Source of the DNA: Streptomyces spiralis
GTDB lineage: Bacteria; Actinomycetota; Actinomycetes; Streptomycetales; Streptomycetaceae
Reading direction: 5' to 3'
Assembly: GCF_014654675.1 (NCBI RefSeq)
Contig: NZ_BNBC01000023.1
Coordinates: 82,423 to 146,422, forward strand
Length of the DNA stretch: 64,000 nt
Part shown: in pieces, positions 7,931 through 17,103 of the stretch
How positions within the stretch are numbered: the first letter of the stretch is position 1
How the letters are laid out: every line of letters begins with the position of its first letter
Notes under the pieces: generated by a model
The model's input: the letters and a program-made list of their open reading frames with translations, nothing else
Told to the model about the DNA's origin: nothing
The model's database searches: none
Made by a program: the position numbers and the translations under genes

Positions 7931-8552
7931 TGCGTGCGGAGCGAGCCATCGCGACGGTCGTCGGCTCAGCGGTGGGTGACGCGCTGGGAGCCCCTTTCGA
8001 GTTCGGTCTCCCGGGTGCGTTCTCTGCCCGGTTCCCGGAACCAGGGTGCGGCGGCGAGATGTGCGGAGGCGGCGGTTGGGAACCGGGCGAAGTCACGGAC
8101 GACACGCAGATGGCCGTTCTGGTCGCGGAGTCGCTGCTGCAGCGCGGCGGACTGGACCTGCCGGACGTCTTCGCCCGCTTCCAACGGTGGGCGGCGGCTG
8201 AGCCCAAGGACATCGGCCTGCAGACCGAGGACGTGCTGACCAACGGCATGCCGTGGGATCTGGCTGCCGCCGTGCATTTCCAGGTCAACCACCGAGCGGC
8301 CGGAAACGGCTCGTTGATGAGGGCGTCGACATCCGCGGTCTACTTCGCACCCGGGCGATCGACCTCGGCGGTGACACAGACACGGTCGCCGCGGTGACCG
8401 GGGCTCTCGCGGGGGCGTATCACGGACTGGATGCGATACCTGCCCGGTGGACCGAGCCCTTGCACGTCCCCCTGCCAGGGTTCGACGGGCGGGTGCTGCG
8501 TCTGGTCGATCTGATCGATCTCGCCCACCGCCTCGGGGCCGGTACGGACTGA
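7927..8552 (+). pseudogene. ADP-ribosylglycohydrolase (DraG-like) gene with an internal deletion and frameshift
   Basis: The first part (7927 to about 8350) reads as the N-terminal half of an ADP-ribosylglycohydrolase, with GSAVGDALGAPFEFG and the metal-binding TDDTQM motif, then the conserved AAGNGSLMR. At about 8350 the sequence jumps, in another frame, to the family's C-terminal motif AIDLGGDTDTVAAVTG and tail, ending at 8552. Roughly 90-100 residues of the middle are missing compared with family members of about 300. Both metal-site halves survive but in different frames, so no active enzyme can be made. A simple deletion explains the junction. Confidence 0.75.
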
Positions 8553-8761
8553 CGCAGTCATCGGGCGAGCCGCGGGTCCAGTCTCCGTGGTTCAGGGTGG
8601 TGCAGATGGGGCCGGTGTGACGGTTGATCAAGGTTCTGCGCTTTGTCATTGGGGCCTGACGGGCCCTCAGGACAGGTAAGTGTCGGTCCGGCCTGATCCT
8701 CAAGTCGCGCATGTGCAGCGCGCTTGAGCGGTCCAGGCCGAAGGACTCCCTTGGGGGAACC

Positions 8762-9688
8762 TTGACGAGAAGCACCATGCCCGGGCGCCTACTGGCCAGG
8801 ACCGTGGGCGTTGTCGCGGCGGTCACCGTCGCGCTCACTGCTGCGCCGCTGTCGGGCACCGCGCAGGCCCACAGCGCGGAGTCGGGAACGCTCAGTTTCA
8901 GCGGCGAAGCGGGGGAGCCGATCTCGGGCGGTCAGTCGTACGAGTACACGGCTGGCTCGGTCCAGCTGTTCGATGTCCAGGGCAGCAAGGACGAGAACGG
9001 CCTCACCGTCGCGGTGGATGCGGAGCAGGGCACTCTCTGGCGTCTCCTCATCGCCGCCCCCGACGGGCAGAAGCTGACGGAAGGCACCACGTACACCGGG
9101 GCCAGGCAATGGCCCGACGCCCAGCCGGGGGACCCGGAGCTGCAGTTCAGCGGGACCGACAACGGGACCGAGAAATGGTGCAACACCAACTCCGGCTCGT
9201 TCACCATCGAGCACATCGCCTTCGGTCCCTACGGCTACGTCCGGGCGCTGGACGCCACCTTCGAGCAGTACTGCAACGGATCGACGGTGCCTCTGCGCGG
9301 TGAGGTGCACGCGGTCATGCCGGAACCTCCGGCCGAACTCACCGTGGGAATGACCACCGACCCCGATGGCACGGTGGACACCCGCGACGGCCGGATCACC
9401 GTCGGTGGCACCGTGACCTGCAACAAGCCTGCGAGTGTCGCGTTGACCGGGCAGGTCTTCCAGATCCAGAAGAACGGCACGCCGAGCGCGTCGTACGAGA
9501 CAGCCGTGGCCTGTACCCCGGGGGCGCCCGTCCCGTGGTCCGTCAGGCTGACCAGCCAGACACCGGACACCTCGTTCCGCCCCGGCACCGCGACGATGCG
9601 CAGCAGGGCCCAGGCGGACGACCGGGACTACCCGGTGACCGCCGACACGGGGCAGCAGGAGTCGGAGGTCACGCTGTCCAAGGCCTGA
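8762..9688 (+). CDS. Secreted protein of unknown function
   Basis: About 308 residues with a clear signal peptide (RLLARTVGVVAAVTVALTAAPLSGTAQA) and a soluble beta-rich remainder rich in Thr, Gly and Asp. Four Cys occur in the mature part in two pairs (WCNTN...QYCNG and VTCNKP...VACTPG), suggesting two disulfides and perhaps two Ig-like domains. I prefer the TTG start at 8762 because GGGGG lies 5 bases upstream. ATG at 8777 is the alternative, and an ATG at 8711 lacks a binding site. I do not recognise the family; it resembles other secreted Streptomyces proteins of unknown role. A long hairpin follows. Confidence 0.75.
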   Translation: MTRSTMPGRLLARTVGVVAAVTVALTAAPLSGTAQAHSAESGTLSFSGEAGEPISGGQSYEYTAGSVQLFDVQGSKDENGLTVAVDAEQGTLWRLLIAAPDGQKLTEGTTYTGARQWPDAQPGDPELQFSGTDNGTEKWCNTNSGSFTIEHIAFGPYGYVRALDATFEQYCNGSTVPLRGEVHAVMPEPPAELTVGMTTDPDGTVDTRDGRITVGGTVTCNKPASVALTGQVFQIQKNGTPSASYETAVACTPGAPVPWSVRLTSQTPDTSFRPGTATMRSRAQADDRDYPVTADTGQQESEVTLSKA

Positions 9689-9703
9689 TCTCGGCGCCAT
9701 GAG

Positions 9704-9772
9704 GCCGGCCGGCACCACCGGTCGCGGGCGACGGGGCCGAGCCGCCCCGTCCGCTCGCGCGTGCCGGCCGGC
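9704..9772. terminator. Long hairpin after the secreted protein gene
   Basis: GCCGGCCGGCAC (9704-9715) pairs with GTGCCGGCCGGC (9761-9772). Inside, GACGGGGC (9730-9737) pairs with GCCCCGTC (9744-9751) around a 6-base loop. It begins 16 bases after the stop codon. Confidence 0.65.
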
Positions 9773-9929
9773 ATAGGCGCCGATGATGCCGGCACGGCGA
9801 TCGCGCCTGCGCCCGGCGTGGTCGCCCGGGAGTTCCGGTACAAGATCGATCCCAGCCCCTGCCCCAGCCGCTGTCGGAGCACGGCGCGGCGCGTCGACCG
9901 CGAGACGTACGTCACAAATCGGGTGGGGC

Positions 9930-9956
9930 TGTCACACTTCGGGAGCGTGTCTCGTC
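9930..9956 (+). promoter_or_regulatory. ECF41-type promoter before the sigma factor gene
   Basis: TGTCACA (9930-9936) is followed after exactly 16 bases by CGTC (9953-9956). This is the published consensus for ECF41 sigma factors. The sigma factor start codon lies only 9 bases beyond the -10 element, so the transcript should be leaderless or nearly so. It indicates autoregulation. Confidence 0.75.
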
Positions 9957-9964
9957 CTCCCGGC

Positions 9965-10858
9965 ATGAACGAACCGAACGCTGCCGACGAGGTGGCGGCC
10001 GTCTTCGAGGAGCTGCGCCCCCGCCTGGTCGGCGTGGCCTACAGCATCCTCGGAACCCTCTCCGAGGCCGAGGACGCGGTCCAGGAAGCCTGGATCCGCC
10101 TCCACGGTTCGGAAGTGGCCGCCATCGAGGACCTCACCGGCTGGCTGGTGACCACCACCTCCCGGATCGCCCTCGACGGTCTGCGCTCGGCCCGCGCCCG
10201 CCGCGAGGCCTACGTGGGACCGTGGCTGCCCGAGCCGGTGGAGACCGCACCGGACCCCGCCGACTCCGTCAGCCTCGCCGACTCCTTGTCCTGGGCGCTG
10301 ATGGTGGTGCTGGAGACCCTCTCCCCGGCCGAACGTGCCGCGTTCGTCCTCCATGATGTCTTCGGGCTGTCCTTCACCGAGGTCGGCGCTGCCCTGGGCC
10401 GCAGCCCGGCCGCGTGCCGCAAGCTCGCCAGCCGCGCCCGCGCCCACGTCGAGCAGCGCAAGCCGCGCTTCGACGTCGACCCGCAGGCGCACCAGGAGAT
10501 CGTCGGCGCGTTCGCGGAGGCCGTCCGCACCGGAGACATGGCCGGCCTGACACGGCTGCTCGATCCGGAAGCGGTGCTCACCACCGATGGCGGCGGGGTG
10601 GTCCGCGCCGTCCTCGAACCGCTCCGCGGAGCCGACGACATCGCCCGGTTCTTCGCCCGTGGCGCCCGCTTCGCACCGGACCGCGAATTCCGCGTCACCC
10701 GTGTGAACGGCGGTGCCGCGCTGCTGATGATCGATGACGGCCGCCTCAGTGCCGTCGTCGCGCTCACCATCAGCGAGGGCCGCGTCACCAGGATCGACGC
10801 GGTCCGCAACCCCCACAAGTTCCACGGCCTGCACCCCCTTGGCGAGGCCGGGAAGTGA
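9965..10858 (+). CDS. ECF41 family RNA polymerase sigma factor (SigJ-like)
   Basis: A 297-residue alternative sigma factor. Region 2 is at about residues 13-78 and region 4 at about 112-165, followed by a fused SnoaL-like domain (about 175-290) in place of a separate anti-sigma factor. The ECF41 hallmarks are present: DGGG at 208-211 and an NPDKL-like motif (NPHKF) near the C-terminus. In this group the C-terminal domain tunes sigma activity. The next gene is an AhpD/carboxymuconolactone-decarboxylase-like protein, the most common partner and target of ECF41. The ECF41 consensus promoter immediately upstream supports self-activation of the two-gene operon. Confidence 0.93.
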   Translation: MNEPNAADEVAAVFEELRPRLVGVAYSILGTLSEAEDAVQEAWIRLHGSEVAAIEDLTGWLVTTTSRIALDGLRSARARREAYVGPWLPEPVETAPDPADSVSLADSLSWALMVVLETLSPAERAAFVLHDVFGLSFTEVGAALGRSPAACRKLASRARAHVEQRKPRFDVDPQAHQEIVGAFAEAVRTGDMAGLTRLLDPEAVLTTDGGGVVRAVLEPLRGADDIARFFARGARFAPDREFRVTRVNGGAALLMIDDGRLSAVVALTISEGRVTRIDAVRNPHKFHGLHPLGEAGK

Positions 10859-10875
10859 AAGGAAACACACCACAC

Positions 10876-11346
10876 ATGGAACCCCGCTTCAACTTCAACG
10901 ACACCGAGTTCGGCCGGACGTTCTACCGCAAGTTCGGCGCCGCCGCGATGGCGGTCAACGACTCGCCCCTGGCAAAGACCGTCCAGGAACTGGTGAAGAT
11001 CCGCGCGAGCCAGATCAACGGCTGCGCGGCCTGCACCGACATGCACACCAAGGACGCCCTGGCCGCGGGTGAGACCCAGACGCGGCTCAACCTGATCGCG
11101 GTATGGCGGGAGGCGACCGTCTTCACCGAGGCCGAGCGCGCCGCGCTGGCCCTCACCGAGCAGGGAACGCGCCTGGCCGACACTCGCGGCGTGGACGACG
11201 AGACCTGGGAGGCCGCGCGGAAACACTTCGACAATGAGGAACTCGCCGCGCTCATCGCCCTGATATCGGTGATCAACGTATTCAACCGCTTCAACGTGAT
11301 CGTCCGCACACCGGGCGGCGGCTACGAACCCGGCCAGTACGCGTAG
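10876..11346 (+). CDS. Carboxymuconolactone decarboxylase / AhpD-like peroxidase-related protein
   Basis: A 156-residue helical protein of the AhpD-like superfamily. The active-site signature is present: Cys50 and Cys53 in CAAC followed by His57 (CAACTDMH). This implies a thiol redox or peroxide-related role. It follows the ECF41 sigma factor after 17 bases and is almost certainly co-transcribed with it, the standard ECF41 arrangement. I use the ATG at 10876, as in family members; an in-frame GTG at 10855 would add seven residues. Confidence 0.9.
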   Translation: MEPRFNFNDTEFGRTFYRKFGAAAMAVNDSPLAKTVQELVKIRASQINGCAACTDMHTKDALAAGETQTRLNLIAVWREATVFTEAERAALALTEQGTRLADTRGVDDETWEAARKHFDNEELAALIALISVINVFNRFNVIVRTPGGGYEPGQYA

Positions 11347-11646
11347 CCCCTCGTGGACATGGAGGGAAGACCCTGACGCTGGTCACCAGGCCGGGCGTCA
11401 TGATCGATACCGGTGGTCTGCAGCTGGCGCACCGCAGGGTCAAGTACCGTCAGTCTCCGGCGAGTCCTGATGTGCCGGTCGTTCTGCGAGTCGAGTTGGC
11501 CGGTCAGAAGGCTTCACGGCCGCGTGGTGGTACGGCCCGCGCGGCGGACGGTCGGGCAGTGGCTGCTGCGCAGGCCCACGTGCTTCTCCGCAGGTGAGTG
11601 ACCCCTCGTGGTGAGCGGGTGGCCCGGGCAGGGTGAACGGCGGACC
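11347..11646. other. Gap between convergent genes
   Basis: 300 bases. Short open frames near 11400-11600 have no recognisable product and no ribosome binding site. I see no good hairpin. Confidence 0.4.
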
Positions 11647-13395
11647 TCAGGCCTTCTTCAGCAGTAGCTCCGTGTTGCGGTCGCGCGGGTCGCCCTGAAG
11701 GCTGAGGGAGCCTTCGCGCGCGTTGAACGAGAGTTCCCGGTAGAGGGCGGCGAGGCCGGTCTGGGACAGGTCGGTGAAATCCGTGCGGTGCGGGGCGGCG
11801 GACTCGATCAGGGTGGTGTGCAGGGAGAGCGTGCCGTCCTTGTTGTCCACCAGCTCGATGATGCGGGCCAGTTGCGGGAAGTCGACGTGGGAGGCGGTGG
11901 AGATCTCCCAGAAGGAGTGGCCGCCGCTGCCGGTGTGCGGGGTGATGGTGTTGCGGTGCACATGGCCGTTGATCCAGGCGACCACGTTGCGGTGCCGGCC
12001 GAGCAGGGCGAGCAGTTCGTCGCCGTTGTGGCGCTTCTCGTGCGGCCGGGCGGGGTCGGGGCGCGGGGTGGTCATCGAGGTGCTGGTGTAGTGGCTGAAG
12101 ACGATGGCGTACTCGTCCTTGTGTGCGTTCAGCGTGCGTTCCAGCCAGGCCATCTGGGCCGCCCCGATCGAGCCGCTGAAGTTGCCCTGAGGGTCGGTGG
12201 TGTCGAGGCTGATGCCGACGACGTGGTCGGAGACGCGGAAGGAGTAGTACTGGGTGCCCTCCGCGAGGTTGGCCTGTGTGTAGCCGTGGCCGACCGGGCC
12301 GGGGCCGGTGTACGCCGGGTCGAGGTGGGCCTCGACGTACTCGGCGGGCGTGAACAGGGCACGCCGCTCGTCCGGGGTGACCCGGCGCATCGCGCGGCTG
12401 TGGGACTTCAGCAGGTCGCGCAGGCCCAGGCCCTTGGGGTCGGAGCCGTCGTTGATGCTCTGCTGCAGCTTGCGGGCCTCGGCCGCGGTCACGGTGAACA
12501 GCTTGCGGTCGCCGGTGGCGAACTCGGTGAAATAGGAGTCCCCGTGTCCGAAGCAGCCGCCCAGGACGGAGTCGTGGTTGCCGACGGTGGAGTACCAGGG
12601 GAGGTTCAGGCCGGGACTACGCACCTCGCGGGTCGCGGACCGCAGGAAGCTCTCCAGGTGCGGGAAGCCGCGTTGCTTGTACTGGTCGCGGACGGTCGCT
12701 TCGGGCTGCCAGTACAGACTCAGGCCGCTGCTCGACGCGCCCTCGTAGTGGCGCGGATCGCCCGAGTCGGGGGTGATGCGGCCGCCGCTGAGCACCTTCA
12801 GGTACCAGTCGAGCTCGATGCGGGAGTTGTTGTCGGTGTTGTCGCCGGTGGTGATGGCGAACTCCAGGGGGCTGCCGGTGACCGGCGCGCCGCGCAGCGC
12901 GTTGACCCTCTCGACCAGGGAGATCGCGCCCTGCACGGTGAGCGCCTCCTGCGGGCGCCAGGCGTGCGGCGAGCCGGCCTGAAGGAACTCCGTGCGCAAC
13001 GGGTGCTGGCTGTCCATCACATGGAGGTCGGTGAGCTGCACGAACGCGGCGAGCGCGGTACGCCGCCCGGCGCGACCCGCCTTGGGGCCGGCCAGTTCGC
13101 CGCGCACGACCCGGCTCCAGCCGGGGCCGTCGCCGAGACGGCGGTAGCCGGAGCCGTTGCGGGCCGCCGCGACCGTGGCGAGCGTGGTGCCCTTCGTGTA
13201 CGGGGCGAGGGGCGCGGCCGGCGCCTGCCGGGAGTGGGCCGCGGGAACCTCCCTCCGGGCAGGGTCGGCGGCGGCCCGGCCCTCCCCGGGCCGCAGGGCG
13301 AGTCCGACGCCCGCGGTGAGCGACGCCGCCCCGGCGGCGAGGAGGGTGCGACGGTCCAGAGCGGCCTTCGTGGCGACAGAGCGTGTGCGCGACAT
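11647..13395 (-). CDS. Tat-exported metallophosphoesterase (TIGR03767 type)
   Basis: A 582-residue calcineurin-like phosphoesterase with a twin-arginine signal (DRRTLLAAGAASL near residues 14-26), so it is folded and metal-loaded before export. The dinuclear metal motifs appear in order: TDLHVMD, GDNTDN, GNHDS and GHVHRN. The length and layout fit the actinobacterial TIGR03767 family; the substrate is unknown. The ATG at 13393-13395 is chosen because GGGGAGA lies 7 bases upstream and it starts just before the Tat signal; the frame stays open to 13569 but that part looks non-coding. A broken palindrome lies about 155-175 bases upstream. Confidence 0.9.
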   Translation of the reverse strand: MSRTRSVATKAALDRRTLLAAGAASLTAGVGLALRPGEGRAAADPARREVPAAHSRQAPAAPLAPYTKGTTLATVAAARNGSGYRRLGDGPGWSRVVRGELAGPKAGRAGRRTALAAFVQLTDLHVMDSQHPLRTEFLQAGSPHAWRPQEALTVQGAISLVERVNALRGAPVTGSPLEFAITTGDNTDNNSRIELDWYLKVLSGGRITPDSGDPRHYEGASSSGLSLYWQPEATVRDQYKQRGFPHLESFLRSATREVRSPGLNLPWYSTVGNHDSVLGGCFGHGDSYFTEFATGDRKLFTVTAAEARKLQQSINDGSDPKGLGLRDLLKSHSRAMRRVTPDERRALFTPAEYVEAHLDPAYTGPGPVGHGYTQANLAEGTQYYSFRVSDHVVGISLDTTDPQGNFSGSIGAAQMAWLERTLNAHKDEYAIVFSHYTSTSMTTPRPDPARPHEKRHNGDELLALLGRHRNVVAWINGHVHRNTITPHTGSGGHSFWEISTASHVDFPQLARIIELVDNKDGTLSLHTTLIESAAPHRTDFTDLSQTGLAALYRELSFNAREGSLSLQGDPRDRNTELLLKKA

Positions 13396-13786
13396 GTGCG
13401 GTCTCCCCGATGCGAACGCGTCAGTGAGCAGTGGTCGCGGGGCCGTCGCCGTCGCGGACGTCCCGCTCGCTCTGGATCGTCGGCACCGGCGGTGACCTGC
13501 GCGCGAACGCGGACGCAACACACGACGCCGATAACCGTACGTGGATGTTGAACCACCCAGGGTGTTCACGGCCGCTCGTCGGACGGCCGTGGGGCGGTCA
13601 CTGCGTGTTCATGCCGATGGGTAGCGGCCTCGCCGCTTTTGAGTGGCATCGACGGGCCTCCGGCCGGCCTCCGGCGGGGCCTCGGGTTATCCCCACCCGG
13701 GATCCGCCGGTGGCCACCATGGTTCGCGACGACCGTGATCCGTAGCTTCGAGGCATCGGTTCGAAAAGATCGCGAGAGGGCGGACC
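13396..13786. other. Divergent promoter region
   Basis: 390 bases between the metallophosphoesterase and ABC transporter genes. The only structure I can point to is the imperfect palindrome at 13549-13568. Confidence 0.4.
13549..13568. promoter_or_regulatory. Imperfect palindrome upstream of the metallophosphoesterase
   Basis: TGAACCACCC and GGGTGTTCA are inverted copies that differ by one inserted base. It could be an operator. It is not a good match to a PHO box direct repeat. Confidence 0.25.
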
Positions 13787-14602
13787 ATGAGGCTGCGCAA
13801 GGGCAAGGGGCGGAAGACGGATGACCGGCCGGAGGCCGAGGAAACATCCGGTCTCGCCGTCGAACTGCGCGGCGTCCGGCGGCAGTACGGCCGCGGCTCC
13901 GGCGCCGTGCACGCCCTGGCGGGTATCGACCTCGCCCTGCCGCGCGGCACGTTCACCGCGGTCATGGGCCCTTCCGGTTCCGGCAAGTCCACCTTCCTGC
14001 AGTGTGCCGCCGGCCTCGACCGGCCGTCGGCCGGCTCCGTGCGCCTCGGCGGCACGGAGATCACGGGCATGCGCGAGAACCAGCTCACCGAGTTGCGACG
14101 CAGCCGCCTCGGCTTCGTCTTCCAGGCCTTCAACCTCCTGCCGTCCCTCACCGTCGAGCAGAACGTGCTGCTGCCGATGCGCCTCGCCGGGCAGCGCCAG
14201 GACCGCCGCCGGGCGGCCGAGGTGCTCGCGCGGGTCGGGCTCGCGCACAAGGCGCGGTGTCGTCCCGGCGAGCTCTCCGGCGGTCAGCAGCAGCGCGTCG
14301 CCATCGCGCGCGCCCTGGTCACCAGCCCGGACGTGATCTTCGCGGACGAGCCCACCGGCGCCCTCGACACCGGCACCGCCACCGAGGTCCTCGGTCTGCT
14401 CCGGCAGGCGGTGGACGCTCTCGAGGCCACCGTCGTCATGGTCACCCACGACCCGGCCGCGGCCGCCTGGGCCGACCGCGTGCTGTTCCTCGCGGACGGC
14501 GTCTTCGCCGGCGGCCTCGACCGCGGCTCGGCGGAGCAGATCGCGGCCCGGATGGCCGCTCTCACCTCCCGTACGAGCGCGATGGCGGGGGTCGCGGCGT
14601 GA
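13787..14602 (+). CDS. ABC transporter ATP-binding protein (MacB/LolD type)
   Basis: A 271-residue ATPase. Walker A is GPSGSGKST at 61-69, the Q-loop is in FVFQAFNLLP, the signature LSGGQ is near 165, Walker B is VIFADEP near 185 and the H-loop is VMVTHD. FVFQAFNLLPSLTVEQNV is typical of the MacB/LolD group, which drives FtsX-type permeases by mechanotransmission. It has a good ribosome binding site (GAGAGGGCGG). Its stop codon overlaps the permease start, so the two are translated together. Confidence 0.95.
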   Translation: MRLRKGKGRKTDDRPEAEETSGLAVELRGVRRQYGRGSGAVHALAGIDLALPRGTFTAVMGPSGSGKSTFLQCAAGLDRPSAGSVRLGGTEITGMRENQLTELRRSRLGFVFQAFNLLPSLTVEQNVLLPMRLAGQRQDRRRAAEVLARVGLAHKARCRPGELSGGQQQRVAIARALVTSPDVIFADEPTGALDTGTATEVLGLLRQAVDALEATVVMVTHDPAAAAWADRVLFLADGVFAGGLDRGSAEQIAARMAALTSRTSAMAGVAA

Positions 14603-17103
14603 GGAGCTTCGCCCCCAACGGCCTCGCCCGTGCGGCCGTGCGCTTCAAACCCGCGGCGTTCGCGGGCACGTTCGTCGCGCTGATGATGGCGGCGCTGATC
14701 GTCTCCGCCTGCGGCATCCTCCTGGAGACGGGCGCCCGCGCCTCGGTGCCGCCCGAGCGGTACGCGAATGCCTCGGTCGTCGTGGCGGCGGACCAGTACG
14801 CCCGCCTCGTCACGGGCAGCGGCGACAGCCGGTCCGAGTCGGCGGACCCGCTGCCGGACACGGCGCGCGTGGACGCCGCGCTGGCGGACAAGGCGGCCCG
14901 CGTGCCCGGCGCCGAGGCGGCGGTGCCGGACTTCACGTTCCCGGTGCGCCAAGGACACGGTGTGCTGACGGGCCACGGCTGGGGATCGCACGCCTTCACC
15001 GGAGCCGCGCTCACCTCCGGGGCCGCGCCCCGAACCGGCGAGGTCGTGCTCGACGCCGCCGCCGCGCGGGCCGCGAAGGCCGGCGTCGGCGACACCGTCA
15101 CGCTCGAAACCGCCACCGGGCGCGCAGGCTTCCGCGTCTCCGGGCTGGCGAGGGACGGATCCGGCGACGTGGCCGAAGACGCCACCGCCTGGTTCGCCGA
15201 CGCCCGGTCTCCGGCGCTCGCCGGGCATCCCGGCAAGGCCGACGCCATCGCCGTACTCGCCGAGGACGGGGCGGACACCGACGCCCTTGCCGCCGGTGTG
15301 AAGAAGGCGCTCACCGGCTCCGGCGCCAAGGTGCACACCGGCGACGACCGCGGCGCCGTCGAGGACCGCGGGCTCGGGTACGCCAAGGAGACGCTCACCG
15401 GGCTCGGCGGGTCCTTCGGCGGGATCGCGGCCGTGGTCGCCGTCTTCACCGCGTCCGGCACGGTCGCGCTGTCCGTCGCCCAGCGTGCGCGGGAGTTCGC
15501 GCTGCTGCGCGCCGTCGGCGCCACCCCGAGGCAGATCCGCCGTGCGGTCGCCGCCGAGGCGCTGCTCGTCGCGCCGCTCGCCGGGCTGGTCGGCTGCCTG
15601 CCCGGGATCGGGCTCGCGCACTGGTGGTTCGGGCAGTTGAAGGACCGCGGGGCCGTTCCGGATGCCGTGAATCTGCACGTCTCCTGGATCCCGCTCGTCG
15701 TCGCCGTCGGCACGGGGCTGCTGACCGCGCTCGCCGCAGGCTGGGCGGCCGGGCGCCGGCCCTCGAAGACCAAGCCGGGGCAGGCGCTCACCGAGGCGTC
15801 GGTGGAGCGGCTGCGGCCGGGAGTGACCCGTACGGTGCTGGGCCTGGGCGCCCTGGTCGGCGGCGGGTTCCTCACCGTCCTCGCCGCCCGTTCGGCCGGG
15901 GACGACGCCGCCAACGCGGCCCTCGGCGTCGTCATGCTCTTCATGCTCGCCGTCGCGCTGCTCGGCCCGCTGGTGGCACGGCTGTGCGCGGCGCTGTTCG
16001 GACTCGCGCTGAGCGGCGGCGACGCCACGGCCTGGCTCGCGGCCGCCAACTCCCGTACGAACGCCCGCCGGCTGGCCTCCGCGATCACCCCGATCGTGCT
16101 CGCCATGGCCTTCGCCTCGACGCTCGTCTTCATGCACACGAGCGAGAGCCATGTCGCCGCGCAGCAGCTGCGCGCCGGCGTCACCGCGGACCACGTGGTC
16201 ACGGACCCGGCCGGGCTGCCCGCCGACGCCGTCGGCCGGGCCGCCCGCGCGCCCGGCGTCGAGGCCGCCGTGGGCCTGCTCGACACGCAGGTGCTGGTGC
16301 CGGTCGGCTCCGGCGGCGACCGGTGGCTGGCGGGCTCGGCGACGCAGGGCATCTCCGGCTCCGGCGAGCAGCTCGCGAAGGTGGAGGACCTCGACGTGCG
16401 CAGCGGCAGCCTGGACCGGGTCGGCAAGGGGCGTGTCGCCATCGACAAGACGCTCGCCGCGTCGGCCGAGGTCGAGGTGGGCGACAAGCTGCCGATGTAC
16501 CTTCCGGACGGCACCAGGACCAGCCCCGAGGTCGTCGCCGTCTACGGCCGCGGGCTCGGCCTCGCGGCCGTGACCATGGACCGCGCCTCCCTGGCGCCGC
16601 ACGTCACCTCGGGCTTCGACAGCACGCTGCTGGTACGGGGCGGAGACGCGAAGGCCCTCACTCCGCTCGGCAAGGTCACCGACGCCTCCGGCTACGCCGT
16701 CGAGCAGGACACCGACCGCGAGCTCAACGCCTGGGCCAACTACACGATGGCCGGCGTCCTCGGCGGCTTCGCCGCCGTCGCCGCCGTCAACACGCTCGTG
16801 ATGACCGTCCTCGACCGCCGCCGCGAGCTCGGCATGCTCCGACTCGTCGGCTCCACCCGGCGCCAGGTGATGCGGATGCTGCGCTGGGAAGGCCTGCTGG
16901 TGGCGGTGGCCGGTATCGTCCTCGGCACGGCCATCGCCGCCGCGACGCTGATCCCGATGATGCGCGGCCTCACCGACGAGGCCCCCTACGTGCCTCCGCT
17001 GGTGTACGCGGCGTTCGCCGGGGGCGCGGTGGGACTGGGCCTCCTGGCGGTGACCCTGCCGGCCAGGGTGGCGCTACGACGCCGAGGCGCCGAGAGGCAT
17101 TGA
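14599..17103 (+). CDS. FtsX-like ABC permease
   Basis: An 834-residue membrane protein starting with a GTG that overlaps the stop of the ATPase gene (GTGA). An N-terminal helix (about residues 17-40) is followed by a large extracytoplasmic domain, three helices ending near residue 400 (first FtsX domain), more helices, a second extracytoplasmic domain, and a final three-helix FtsX domain ending near residue 830. This duplicated layout is common in Gram-positive exporters for antimicrobial peptides, lipids or lipoproteins. The substrate is not apparent. No two-component genes are next to it, unlike bacitracin-type systems. Confidence 0.93.
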   Translation: MRSFAPNGLARAAVRFKPAAFAGTFVALMMAALIVSACGILLETGARASVPPERYANASVVVAADQYARLVTGSGDSRSESADPLPDTARVDAALADKAARVPGAEAAVPDFTFPVRQGHGVLTGHGWGSHAFTGAALTSGAAPRTGEVVLDAAAARAAKAGVGDTVTLETATGRAGFRVSGLARDGSGDVAEDATAWFADARSPALAGHPGKADAIAVLAEDGADTDALAAGVKKALTGSGAKVHTGDDRGAVEDRGLGYAKETLTGLGGSFGGIAAVVAVFTASGTVALSVAQRAREFALLRAVGATPRQIRRAVAAEALLVAPLAGLVGCLPGIGLAHWWFGQLKDRGAVPDAVNLHVSWIPLVVAVGTGLLTALAAGWAAGRRPSKTKPGQALTEASVERLRPGVTRTVLGLGALVGGGFLTVLAARSAGDDAANAALGVVMLFMLAVALLGPLVARLCAALFGLALSGGDATAWLAAANSRTNARRLASAITPIVLAMAFASTLVFMHTSESHVAAQQLRAGVTADHVVTDPAGLPADAVGRAARAPGVEAAVGLLDTQVLVPVGSGGDRWLAGSATQGISGSGEQLAKVEDLDVRSGSLDRVGKGRVAIDKTLAASAEVEVGDKLPMYLPDGTRTSPEVVAVYGRGLGLAAVTMDRASLAPHVTSGFDSTLLVRGGDAKALTPLGKVTDASGYAVEQDTDRELNAWANYTMAGVLGGFAAVAAVNTLVMTVLDRRRELGMLRLVGSTRRQVMRMLRWEGLLVAVAGIVLGTAIAAATLIPMMRGLTDEAPYVPPLVYAAFAGGAVGLGLLAVTLPARVALRRRGAERH

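Noticed and set aside
11400..11597. Possible small gene after the AhpD-like gene
   Set aside because: No recognisable product, no ribosome binding site, Arg/Ala-rich composition as expected for chance open frames in GC-rich DNA.
13549..13568. PHO box before the metallophosphoesterase
   Set aside because: Only one GTTCAC-like unit is seen and the sequence is an inverted, not direct, repeat; it is reported only as a weak palindrome.
13396..13569. 58-residue N-terminal extension of the metallophosphoesterase
   Set aside because: The Tat signal and a strong ribosome binding site point to the ATG at 13393-13395.
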